From Thioalkalivibrio thiocyanoxidans ARh2 (GTDB taxonomy: Bacteria > Pseudomonadota > Gammaproteobacteria > Ectothiorhodospirales > Ectothiorhodospiraceae), in assembly GCF_000385215.1 (NCBI RefSeq), contig NZ_ARQK01000053.1, positions 1-64,000 of the forward strand: a stretch of DNA of 64,000 bases, in the 5' to 3' direction. This document shows positions 8,792 through 16,461 of this stretch, piece by piece. The notes beneath the pieces were generated by a model. It did no database searches, had not been told where the DNA came from, and saw only the letters and a program-made list of their open reading frames with translations. Position 1 is the first letter of the stretch; each line of letters begins with the position of its first letter. A program made the translations under genes and the position numbers.

Positions 8792-9835
8792 ATGTTCGGT
8801 TTCCGCAAGAAGAAATCCGAAGAATCCGCCACGCCCCGCCCCGAACCCCAGCCGGAGGCCCCGCCGGAATCCGCAGCGGCCCCCGAGCCGGAACCCGACG
8901 CGCAACCGGCCCGAGGCGGCTGGTTCCAGCGCCTGCGCCAGGGCCTGGCCAAGACCGGTCAGGCGCTCGGCGGCGACCTCAAGAGCCTGTTTCGGCGCAA
9001 GATCGACGACGAGCTGTTCGAGGAACTGGAAGAGCGCCTGCTCCTGGCTGATGTCGGCCTGGATGCGACCCAGCGGATCATGGATCGTATCACCCGCGAG
9101 GTAAAACGGCGCGAACTGGACGACGCCGACGCACTGATGGACGCGCTGGAGACCGCGATGGTGGAGATCCTGGAACCGGTCTCGCGGCCGCTGGAGATCC
9201 CGCAGGCCGAGCGGCCGTTTTCGATCCTGGTGGTCGGCATCAACGGCGCCGGAAAGACCACCACCATCGGCAAGCTGGCGCACCGCTTCCAGGCCGAGGG
9301 CCGCTCGGTGCTGCTGGCCGCGGGGGATACCTTCCGCGCGGCCGCCGTGGAACAGCTGCAAACCTGGGGGGATCGCAATGGCGTCGCGGTCATCGCCCAG
9401 GGGACCGGGGCCGACTCGGCCTCCGTGGTCTACGACGGCCTCCAGGCCGCCCAGGCGCGCAGCACCGATATCCTGATCGCCGATACCGCCGGGCGCCTGC
9501 ACACCCAGACCAACCTGATGGACGAGGTGCGCAAGGTGAAGCGCGTGATGGGCCGGCTGGACGAAAACGCCCCGGACGAAGTACTGCTGGTGGTCGATGG
9601 CGGCACCGGGCAGAACGCGCTGAGCCAGGCACGGCAGTTCCACGAGGCCCTGGGGCTGACCGGGATCGTGGTCACCAAGCTGGACGGGACCGCCAAGGGC
9701 GGCGTCCTGTTCGCGCTGGCGGAGCAACTGGGGGTACCCGTGCGCTTTATCGGCGTGGGCGAGAAGGCCGAGGACCTCCAGCGCTTCGATGCCCGCGCGT
9801 TCGTGCGGGCGCTGCTGGGTCGCGAGGAAAACTAG
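8792..9835 (+). CDS. ftsY: Signal recognition particle receptor FtsY
   Basis: FtsY is the membrane-associated SRP GTPase that receives ribosome-nascent chain complexes for insertion of membrane proteins. It has 347 residues: a charged Pro/Glu-rich A domain (about 1-50), an N domain, and the G domain with GINGAGKTTTIGKLAHRF (P-loop), DTFRAAAVEQL, DTAGRLHTQ and TKLDGTAKGG. The A domain is short compared with E. coli. It heads the ftsY-ftsE-ftsX-rpoH cluster and ends 5 bases before ftsE. Confidence 0.97.
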   Translation: MFGFRKKKSEESATPRPEPQPEAPPESAAAPEPEPDAQPARGGWFQRLRQGLAKTGQALGGDLKSLFRRKIDDELFEELEERLLLADVGLDATQRIMDRITREVKRRELDDADALMDALETAMVEILEPVSRPLEIPQAERPFSILVVGINGAGKTTTIGKLAHRFQAEGRSVLLAAGDTFRAAAVEQLQTWGDRNGVAVIAQGTGADSASVVYDGLQAAQARSTDILIADTAGRLHTQTNLMDEVRKVKRVMGRLDENAPDEVLLVVDGGTGQNALSQARQFHEALGLTGIVVTKLDGTAKGGVLFALAEQLGVPVRFIGVGEKAEDLQRFDARAFVRALLGREEN

Positions 9836-9840
9836 CCGGC

Positions 9841-10512
9841 ATGATCCAGTTGCAGCGCGTAACCAAGCGCTTTGGCAGCGCGTCCGATGCGCTGTCCAGT
9901 GTCAGCCTGCGCGTGGATGCCGGCGCCATGGCCTTTGTCACCGGCCCGTCCGGGGCCGGCAAGAGCACCCTGCTGCGCCTGATTGCCGGACTGGAACGGC
10001 CCACCCGCGGCCGCATCCGCGTGAACGGGCACGAACTGGACCGCCTGTCCGCGCGCGCCATCCCGCGTTTTCGCCGCAGCATCGGGCTGGTCTTTCAGGA
10101 CCACCGCCTGCTGTTCGACCGCCCCGTGTTCGATAACGTCGCCCTGCCCCTGGAGATCCTGGCCTACCGCCGCCCGGAGATGCGCAAGCGGGTGCGCGCG
10201 GCGCTGGACAAGGTCGGGCTGCTGCACAAGGAGACAGCCAATCCGCGCACGCTCTCGGCCGGGGAGCAGCAGCGTGTCGGCATCGCCCGGGCCATCGTGC
10301 ACCGCCCCGTGCTGCTGCTCGCAGACGAACCGACCGGCAACCTGGACCCGGCCCTGTCGCAGGAGATCCTCGCGCTGTTCGACGACTTCAACCGCGTGGG
10401 CATGACCGCCCTGATTGCCAGCCATGACCAGGAACTGATCGGCCGCATGGGCAAACCGGTGCTGCACCTGGAAAACGGCCGCATCGAGGCCCGCGGCGGG
10501 GCCAGCGCATGA
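9841..10512 (+). CDS. ftsE: Cell division ATP-binding protein FtsE
   Basis: FtsE is the ABC ATPase which, with FtsX, drives septal peptidoglycan hydrolase activation. The 223-residue protein shows Walker A GPSGAGKSTLLRLIAG, the signature LSAGEQQRVGIARA (EQQ rather than GQQ, common in FtsE) and Walker B LLADEPTGNLD. It overlaps ftsX by the four bases ATGA, so the two subunits are translationally coupled. Confidence 0.97.
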   Translation: MIQLQRVTKRFGSASDALSSVSLRVDAGAMAFVTGPSGAGKSTLLRLIAGLERPTRGRIRVNGHELDRLSARAIPRFRRSIGLVFQDHRLLFDRPVFDNVALPLEILAYRRPEMRKRVRAALDKVGLLHKETANPRTLSAGEQQRVGIARAIVHRPVLLLADEPTGNLDPALSQEILALFDDFNRVGMTALIASHDQELIGRMGKPVLHLENGRIEARGGASA

Positions 10513-11438
10513 GACCCGGGCGCCGCCTGATCGATGCCCTGCCCGCCTGGCTGGACAGCCACCGCGATGCCGCCCGGCGCAGTCTTGGCCGACGCCTGCA
10601 GGCACCGATCCTGAGTCTGATCACCATCGCGGTACTGGGCTTCATCCTCGCGCTCCCCGCGTATCTCTGGGTACTGCTGGACAATGCGCGCGCCCTGTCG
10701 GCGCACATCGACCACGACCCGCGCATCGCGCTCTATCTCGATCATGTCGACGAAGAGACCGCCGGGCGGCTCGAAGATGCGCTGGACGACGACGAGCGCG
10801 TTGCACGCTGGGAGCGCATCGACGCCGACACCGCACTCACCACGTACCGCGACAGCCTGCCGGACCCGGAGCTACTGGACTGGCTGGAGGACAACCCGCT
10901 GCCGGACGTAATCGACGTCGTACCCGCCAGTACGCAGCCCGACACGGTGGCCGCACTGCGCGAAGACCTGCGGGCGCTGGCGCCCGAGGCCGGGCTGGTC
11001 GCCGACGACGAGTGGGTACGCCAGCTCAACAGCCTGCACGAGCTGGGCCTGCGCATCCTGTCCGTAGTCGCCGCGCTGCTGGGCCTCGGGGCGGTGCTGA
11101 TCCTGGCGCTCGCCACTGCCTCCGAGCTGCGCGAACGCCAGGAGGAGATCGCGATCTCGCGCATCAGCGGCGCCACCCACCGATTTCTGCGCCGCCCGTC
11201 GCTGTACGGGGGCGTGCTGACCGGGTTTGGCGGGGGCGTCTTCAGCGTGATTCTGCTACTGGCGGGGGTCGCGCTGAGCCGCGAACCGCTAACCGAGGCC
11301 GCCGCCGCCTTCGACCTGGAGTTCACCCTGCGCCTGCCGCATGCCGGGGATCTTCTGGGCCTGATCCTGGCAGGCCTGATATTGGGCTGGCTGGGCGCGC
11401 GACTGGGCAGCGGCCATGCCCTGCGCGATGCCCCCTGA
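10509..11438 (+). CDS. ftsX: Cell division protein FtsX
   Basis: This is the membrane partner of FtsE, 309 residues. A cytoplasmic N-terminus leads to a first membrane segment (ILSLITIAVLGFILALPAYLW), then a periplasmic domain of about 130 residues that binds hydrolase regulators, then three C-terminal membrane segments with the permease loop sequence ERQEEIAISRISGAT. It is followed by about 115 bases that hold the rpoH control region. Confidence 0.95.
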   Translation: MRPGRRLIDALPAWLDSHRDAARRSLGRRLQAPILSLITIAVLGFILALPAYLWVLLDNARALSAHIDHDPRIALYLDHVDEETAGRLEDALDDDERVARWERIDADTALTTYRDSLPDPELLDWLEDNPLPDVIDVVPASTQPDTVAALREDLRALAPEAGLVADDEWVRQLNSLHELGLRILSVVAALLGLGAVLILALATASELRERQEEIAISRISGATHRFLRRPSLYGGVLTGFGGGVFSVILLLAGVALSREPLTEAAAAFDLEFTLRLPHAGDLLGLILAGLILGWLGARLGSGHALRDAP

Positions 11439-11491
11439 GGCCGGCGGGATACCGGGTGAAGGGGGTGGAACTCCCGGAACTTTCGCCGGGT

Positions 11492-11518
11492 TTAGCACTC
11501 TATTTGCATGAGTGCTAA
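11492..11518. promoter_or_regulatory. CIRCE operator (HrcA site) upstream of rpoH
   Basis: The sequence is TTAGCACTC, nine spacer bases, then GAGTGCTAA: a perfect match to the CIRCE consensus including spacer length. CIRCE is the DNA site of the heat-inactivated repressor HrcA and usually precedes groESL or dnaK. Here it lies 35 bases before the rpoH start codon and 18 bases before its AGGAGG. No hrcA or chaperone gene is in the window. Confidence 0.9.
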
Positions 11519-11552
11519 TCTCTAACTTTATTCTCAGGAGGCATCCATCACG

Positions 11553-12422
11553 ATGAGCAGCAAGGCCCTGGCAACCGTGCATGCAGACCTGCCCGTTCCC
11601 GTCGGGAACCTGGACCATTACATGCAGGCGGTCAGCCGAATCGAGGTACTGGACCCGGAACACGAGCGCGAGCTCGCGCGGTCGCTGCATGAACGCAACG
11701 ACCTGGACGCGGCGCGCCAGCTGATCCTGCACAACCTGCGCTTTGTCGTGCATGTGGCCCGCGGCTACCAGGGCTACGGCCTGCCCCTGGGCGACCTGAT
11801 CCAGGAGGGCAATGTCGGCCTGATGAAGGCCGTGCGGCGCTTCGACCCGAACCAGGGGGTGCGCCTGGTCTCGTTTGCGGTGCACTGGATTCGCGCGGAG
11901 ATCCACGAGTTCATCCTGCGCAACTGGCGGATCGTGAAGGTGGCGACGACCAAGGCCCAGCGCAAGCTGTTCTTCAACCTGCGCAGCGCCAAGCAGCGCC
12001 TCGGCTGGATGTCGAACGACGAGGTCTCGGCCGTCGCCCGGGACCTCGGGGTATCCGAGAAAGATGTCTGGGAGATGGAGCGGCGCCTGTCCAGCCAGGA
12101 TGCGAGCTTTGATCCCGTGCCCGAGAGTGACGACGAGCAGACCTACCTGGCCCCGGCCCAGCGCCTGAGCCTGGAAGACATGAGCGACGACCCGGCGCAG
12201 ATGGCCGAAGACGAGGACTGGGACCGCCATTATCAGGAACAGCTGGCCACCACGCTGGGCAAGCTGGACGACCGTTCGCGCAACATCCTGGCGCGGCGCT
12301 ACATGAGCGAACCCAAGGCCACGCTGCACGAACTGGCGTCAGAATACGGCGTCTCCGCCGAGCGCATCCGCCAGATCGAGAACAGCGCGATCAAGCGTAT
12401 TCGCGCGGCCTTCGCCGACTGA
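11553..12422 (+). CDS. rpoH: RNA polymerase heat-shock sigma factor RpoH (sigma-32)
   Basis: The 289-residue sigma factor directs RNA polymerase to heat-shock promoters. Region 2 is seen in GDLIQEGNVGLMKAVRRFDP and FAVHWIRAEIHEFILRNWRI. The RpoH-specific box follows (QRKLFFNLRSAKQRLGW), then region 4 with the helix-turn-helix TLHELASEYGVSAERIRQIE. The Shine-Dalgarno AGGAGG is 11 bases before ATG. A CIRCE site sits just upstream. Unlike in E. coli, control here may therefore include HrcA repression. A strong terminator follows. Confidence 0.97.
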   Translation: MSSKALATVHADLPVPVGNLDHYMQAVSRIEVLDPEHERELARSLHERNDLDAARQLILHNLRFVVHVARGYQGYGLPLGDLIQEGNVGLMKAVRRFDPNQGVRLVSFAVHWIRAEIHEFILRNWRIVKVATTKAQRKLFFNLRSAKQRLGWMSNDEVSAVARDLGVSEKDVWEMERRLSSQDASFDPVPESDDEQTYLAPAQRLSLEDMSDDPAQMAEDEDWDRHYQEQLATTLGKLDDRSRNILARRYMSEPKATLHELASEYGVSAERIRQIENSAIKRIRAAFAD

Positions 12423-12447
12423 CGCACCGCGTCGGCAACGCCCAACG

Positions 12448-12486
12448 AAAAAGGCCCCGACCGCTTGCGCGATCGGGGCCTTTTTC
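12448..12486. terminator. Bidirectional terminator between rpoH and the cco cluster
   Basis: A GC-rich stem AGGCCCCGA...TCGGGGCCT with a short loop is flanked by A-run and T-run on either side, so it can stop transcripts from rpoH (plus) and from the converging cco genes (minus). Confidence 0.9.
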
Positions 12487-12529
12487 ATGGCTGCCTGCGC
12501 CGCTCAGGCGGCGCCCGGAAATCCCCGGC

Positions 12530-12634
12530 TCAGCCGCCGAACAGGATGACCGAGAAGAAGCTCAGCCAGGAGAAGATAATCAGGCCGGCCGTGAAGGTCA
12601 GCGGGAAATTCTCGAAGGTAAACCAGTCACGCAT
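12530..12634 (-). CDS. Small single-span membrane protein (34 residues) at the end of the cco cluster
   Basis: This short ORF begins MRDWFTFENFPLTF and continues as one hydrophobic segment (residues 12-32) ending FGG. AGGGGA lies 8 bases before the ATG. It follows ccoS on the same strand with 87 bases between, and lies before the shared terminator, so it is probably the last gene of the cco transcript. I do not recognise it. Small one-helix subunits of cbb3 oxidases are known (CcoM in Pseudomonas stutzeri), and this could be a counterpart. That is inference from position, size and topology only. Confidence 0.6.
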   Translation of the reverse strand: MRDWFTFENFPLTFTAGLIIFSWLSFFSVILFGG

Positions 12635-12721
12635 GGCGCAATCCCCTGAAACGGTTCGAATTCGTATGCGCAAAGGGTACGCCGGAGCGCCAGGGGCGCG
12701 CAAGTTTCCGGATCGCTCTGC

Positions 12722-12931
12722 TCAGTCTTCCCGATCCCGGCGCGCGCCGGATTCGTGCTCGTTGTCGTTATCCGGGGTCGGAATGCGCGGATCATCGTCA
12801 TCCATCAGGATGCGGTGGGCCGGCCCCTCCAGATCCTCGTACTGACCCGACCGGATCGCCCAGAACAGGACCAGGCCCACGACCAGTGCGAACAGCATCG
12901 CCAGCGGAATCAGCAGGTAAAGAATCGTCAT
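12722..12931 (-). CDS. ccoS: cbb3-type oxidase assembly protein CcoS
   Basis: CcoS is a 69-residue inner-membrane protein needed for maturation of cbb3 cytochrome oxidase cofactors. A single N-terminal helix (LYLLIPLAMLFALVVGLVLFW) is followed by the family signature SGQYEDLEGPAHRILMDDD and a charged tail. It lies 33 bases downstream of ccoI on the same strand. Confidence 0.95.
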   Translation of the reverse strand: MTILYLLIPLAMLFALVVGLVLFWAIRSGQYEDLEGPAHRILMDDDDPRIPTPDNDNEHESGARRDRED

Positions 12932-12964
12932 AGTGAACAGTCTAAGGAAACGCGAATCCCTGCC

Positions 12965-15526
12965 TCAACCCGGGGGGGCGGCCGAAACCGCACTCGCTGC
13001 ACGGCTCGCGCGCTCGGGCGGCACAGCGACCCGGTCGCGCCCTGGACGCAGGCGCAGGGCATTCCCCACGACCAGCAGCGAGCTCATGGACATCCCCAAT
13101 GCCGCCAGCCAGGGAGTGAGGAGGCCGGAAGCGGCGAACGGCAAGGCCACTACGTTGTAGCCGATCGCCCAGGCGATATTCTGGCGCACGACCCGGGTGG
13201 TTCGGCGGGCCTGGTCCAGCGCCTCCGGGAGCCGATCCAGGCGATCCGATGTCAGCACGAGATCGGCCTGGGTCTGCGCCAGTCGGGTGCCGCCCCCCAT
13301 GGCCAGCGAGACATCGGCCCCCGCGAGCACCGGTGCGTCGTTGATCCCCTCCCCAGCCATCAGCACCGTCCGGCCCCGGGCCTGGAGTTCGCGCACGTGG
13401 CGCAGTTTGTCCTCCGGCGTCAGGCCGCCATGGACACGCTCGATCCCCAGGTGTTCGGCGAAGCGCTGCCCCGCCTCCGGCCGGTCCCCGGTCAGCAGGA
13501 CCACCTCGAGCCCGCGGGCGCGCAGTGTCGCAACAGTCTCCGCCGCCTCGGGCCGCGGTGTGTCAGCGAGCCAGAAGGTAGCGACCGGCTGGCCGTCCAC
13601 CACCAGCCAGACCGGGGATGCGAACGGGCGGTCCACAGGGGCCTGTGCATCAGGGGGTTCCGCGCCAGGCAGCATCGCACGCCCCCCAATCGCCGCCTCG
13701 TGCCCGTCAATGCGCCCGGACAAACCGCTTCCCGGCTCGTTGTGTACGTCCTGCGCCTCCACACCAGGGGCAGGAACGGCTTCGCGGAAAGCCCGAGACA
13801 GCGGGTGCTCGGAATGGGCCTCCAGTGCCGCTGCCCAGGCACGCCAGTCCTGACCCGCGGGTGGCGCGGCATGATCCTGCTGGGCGACCAGGCGCGGGCG
13901 GCCCTCGGTCAGGGTTCCGGTCTTGTCGAGGCAGACGGTATCAACGCGGGCGAGGGCCTCCAGGGTGCGCCCGCGTGTGACCAGGAGTCCGAGACGCGAG
14001 AGCGTACCCGTGGTCGCCGTCAGGGCAACCGGCGTTGCGAGCGCCAGCGCACAGGGGCAGGTGGCGACCAGCATGGCGACCATCACCCACAAGGCTCGGC
14101 TCGGGTCGATCCACGCATACCAGACCAGACCCGCCAAGGCAGTCAGGATCAGGACGGCTGCGACAAACCACCCGGTACCAGTCTCTGCGAGGCGGGCGAT
14201 GCGGGGTTTCTCGCTCTGGGCACGATCGAGCAGGCGCTGGATCGCGGCCAGAGTGGTTTCGGCACCGACGCGACGGACCTGCACCACCAGCGGGCCATCG
14301 ACGTTGACGGTACCGCCTACGACTTCGTCGCCGATGGCGACCGGATCGGGATCCGGTTCGCCGGTAAGCAGGGCGCGATTGATGGTGGAGCGCCCCTGGA
14401 CGACCACTCCATCAGCGGGGACCGATTCTCCGGGACGGACCCGCACACGGTCGCCGGGGACGAGCTCGCCAAGGGCGACGGGCGCCTCGTGGCCGTCGCC
14501 ATCCAGACGATGCGCCAGGGCCGGCACAAGTCGGTCCAGGCGATCGATCTCCTGACTCGCGTGCTGACGCGCGATCAATTCGAGGTAGCGGCTGGTGAGC
14601 AGGAAGAAGACAAACATGACCACGGACTCGAAATACACATGCTCGCCCGTTCCGAGAAAGACCGCGTAGAGACTCGCCACGTAGGTCACGATAATCGCCA
14701 GGCTGACCGGGACATCCATGCCGAGGCGCCTCTGGCGGAGGTCACGCCAGGCACTCTGGTAGAAGGGAATCGCCGAATAGAAGACCACCGGAGTGGTCAG
14801 GCCGGCCGCCACCCAGCGCATGAACTGCATCAGGTCGGCGTGCTGGGGATCGTCCTCGCCCAGCCAGATGGCGACCGCCAGCATCATCACCTGCATCATG
14901 CCGAGCGCCGCAACCCCGATCCGGCGCAGCGCCAGGCCACGTTCGCGGGCAATGGCTTGTTCGCGGGTGCCCGGGTCGTACGGGTGGGCGTGATAGCCGA
15001 TATCGCGAATCGCCTTCAGGATCGCGGACAGGGCAATACGTTCCGGGTCCCAGACCAGGCGGGCGCGGTGGGTCGAGTAGTTGATGTTGAATTCGAGCAC
15101 ACCCGGGAGCGACTGCACGTGTCGCTCGTTCAGCCAGACACAGGCGGCACAGGTGATCCCCTCGAGAATCAGTGCGGCTTCGCGCCGGGCCTCGCCATGC
15201 CCCATGGCCGGGTCGTTACGGGTGACGAAAGAGCGCTGGACGGCCTCGGTGTCGAATAATTCAAGTTCGCGCAGTTCGTCGGGCACCAGTGGCTGGCCCG
15301 CCTGACCCGGTGGCGCTGGACGGTGGTGATAGTAGGCACCGAGCCCACGCTCGATGATGGCTCCGGCCACGGCCTGGCAGCCGGGGCAACAGGTGGGCCG
15401 TTCGCGCCCTTCGAACTCGACCGGATAGTGAGCGCCCTCCGGTACCGGAAGGCCGCAATGAAAGCAGTCAGCCACCGCCCCGGCAGTTCCAGCGGGCGAT
15501 TCCGGCACGGGACGAGATCCCCTCAC
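12965..15526 (-). CDS. ccoI: Copper-translocating P1B-type ATPase CcoI (FixI)
   Basis: CcoI is an inner-membrane copper pump that supplies the CuB site of cbb3 oxidase. The 853 residues include an N-terminal Cys-rich zinc-finger-like region (CFHCG...TCCPGC), an HMA domain with GITCAACVW, eight membrane helices with the metal motif ATCPCALALATP, the phosphorylation motif DKTGTLTEG and the actuator motif TGEP. The hinge motif reads GEGINDAP where P-type ATPases normally have GDGxNDxP. Length is at the upper end of the family. It is expressed with ccoH upstream and ccoS downstream. Confidence 0.95.
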   Translation of the reverse strand: MRGSRPVPESPAGTAGAVADCFHCGLPVPEGAHYPVEFEGRERPTCCPGCQAVAGAIIERGLGAYYHHRPAPPGQAGQPLVPDELRELELFDTEAVQRSFVTRNDPAMGHGEARREAALILEGITCAACVWLNERHVQSLPGVLEFNINYSTHRARLVWDPERIALSAILKAIRDIGYHAHPYDPGTREQAIARERGLALRRIGVAALGMMQVMMLAVAIWLGEDDPQHADLMQFMRWVAAGLTTPVVFYSAIPFYQSAWRDLRQRRLGMDVPVSLAIIVTYVASLYAVFLGTGEHVYFESVVMFVFFLLTSRYLELIARQHASQEIDRLDRLVPALAHRLDGDGHEAPVALGELVPGDRVRVRPGESVPADGVVVQGRSTINRALLTGEPDPDPVAIGDEVVGGTVNVDGPLVVQVRRVGAETTLAAIQRLLDRAQSEKPRIARLAETGTGWFVAAVLILTALAGLVWYAWIDPSRALWVMVAMLVATCPCALALATPVALTATTGTLSRLGLLVTRGRTLEALARVDTVCLDKTGTLTEGRPRLVAQQDHAAPPAGQDWRAWAAALEAHSEHPLSRAFREAVPAPGVEAQDVHNEPGSGLSGRIDGHEAAIGGRAMLPGAEPPDAQAPVDRPFASPVWLVVDGQPVATFWLADTPRPEAAETVATLRARGLEVVLLTGDRPEAGQRFAEHLGIERVHGGLTPEDKLRHVRELQARGRTVLMAGEGINDAPVLAGADVSLAMGGGTRLAQTQADLVLTSDRLDRLPEALDQARRTTRVVRQNIAWAIGYNVVALPFAASGLLTPWLAALGMSMSSLLVVGNALRLRPGRDRVAVPPERASRAASAVSAAPPG

Positions 15527-15542
15527 CGGCGGTTACGCAAAC

Positions 15543-16370
15543 CTAGCTCGACTCGCCACGAACGCGCGTACGCGCCTGCTGCTCCACAAGCTGTCCGTCG
15601 TGCTCGACGTGGAACCGCAGGTCCCAGCGCCCCGGAGCGGGCAGCGTGAGCTCAACCTGATAAAGCCCCTCGCCTACGGACTGCATTCGGAAGGCCTGGT
15701 CTTGTCGTTCGTCGGCGACCCACATGAACAGGCCGTTGATATCGGCATCGGAGATCGGGCGCCCCTCGGCGTCGTGGACCTCTACCTGGAACGTGGCGGT
15801 CTCGCCCTGAACCGGGCTTTCCACCCAGCCCTGGCGCACCTGCCAGCCCAGTTCGCGCTGCTCCTGGAGACGCGACATGCGGTGGACTGCCAGGGCCTCG
15901 TCACGCTCCTGGATGCCGCCGACGGTTCCGGGGAAGGCCGAGGTCACGCGCTCAGCGGGTGTCTCGGGCTCGGGCAGCAGGGTACCGATATAGCGCTCCG
16001 GCATGCCGTTATGGGCCAGCGTGATCAGCACGGCCTGAACTGAGGCAATGATCGTGAAGAAGCCAACGATCACCAGGGGCGCCCAGTGGAAGCGGAAGCT
16101 GCCCTTCTCGCCGTTCGCGGCCTCCGCCTCCTTCTGCGTGAGGATGATCCCGAGCCCGTACGGGACGATGATGTACAGGGCCAGATGGATCGCGAACACG
16201 TCGGCGCCCTGCCACGTCAGAATCGAGGCCGGGATAAAGACGAACAACATGATCGCCACCACGACCGCAGCGGTGTGGTAGGCGCGAAGGCGCGTGAACT
16301 TGTAGATCAGCGCGAACAACAATGCCAGTGCGGCACTGCCAAGCCCCAGGGAAATGACAAGGTTACTCAT
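15543..16370 (-). CDS. ccoH: FixH/CcoH-like protein with extra N-terminal membrane domain
   Basis: The C-terminal part is FixH-like: a membrane helix at about 94-118 followed by a periplasmic domain ending in the beta-rich block PGRWDLRFHVEHDG. FixH/CcoH proteins assist cbb3 assembly and are usually about 150-190 residues with one helix. This one has 275, because about 90 residues with three further helices precede the FixH part. The position between ccoG and ccoI is the standard place for ccoH. The extra domain may be a fused small membrane protein. Confidence 0.8.
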   Translation of the reverse strand: MSNLVISLGLGSAALALLFALIYKFTRLRAYHTAAVVVAIMLFVFIPASILTWQGADVFAIHLALYIIVPYGLGIILTQKEAEAANGEKGSFRFHWAPLVIVGFFTIIASVQAVLITLAHNGMPERYIGTLLPEPETPAERVTSAFPGTVGGIQERDEALAVHRMSRLQEQRELGWQVRQGWVESPVQGETATFQVEVHDAEGRPISDADINGLFMWVADERQDQAFRMQSVGEGLYQVELTLPAPGRWDLRFHVEHDGQLVEQQARTRVRGESS

Positions 16371-16461
16371 GATGTCTTCATCGTCTCGTTCCGGCGCAGC
16401 AGGGTATCACTCGGCTGGCGGTGCGCCAGTTTCGTCAGCCGTATTGTCGGTTTTCGGGGCT

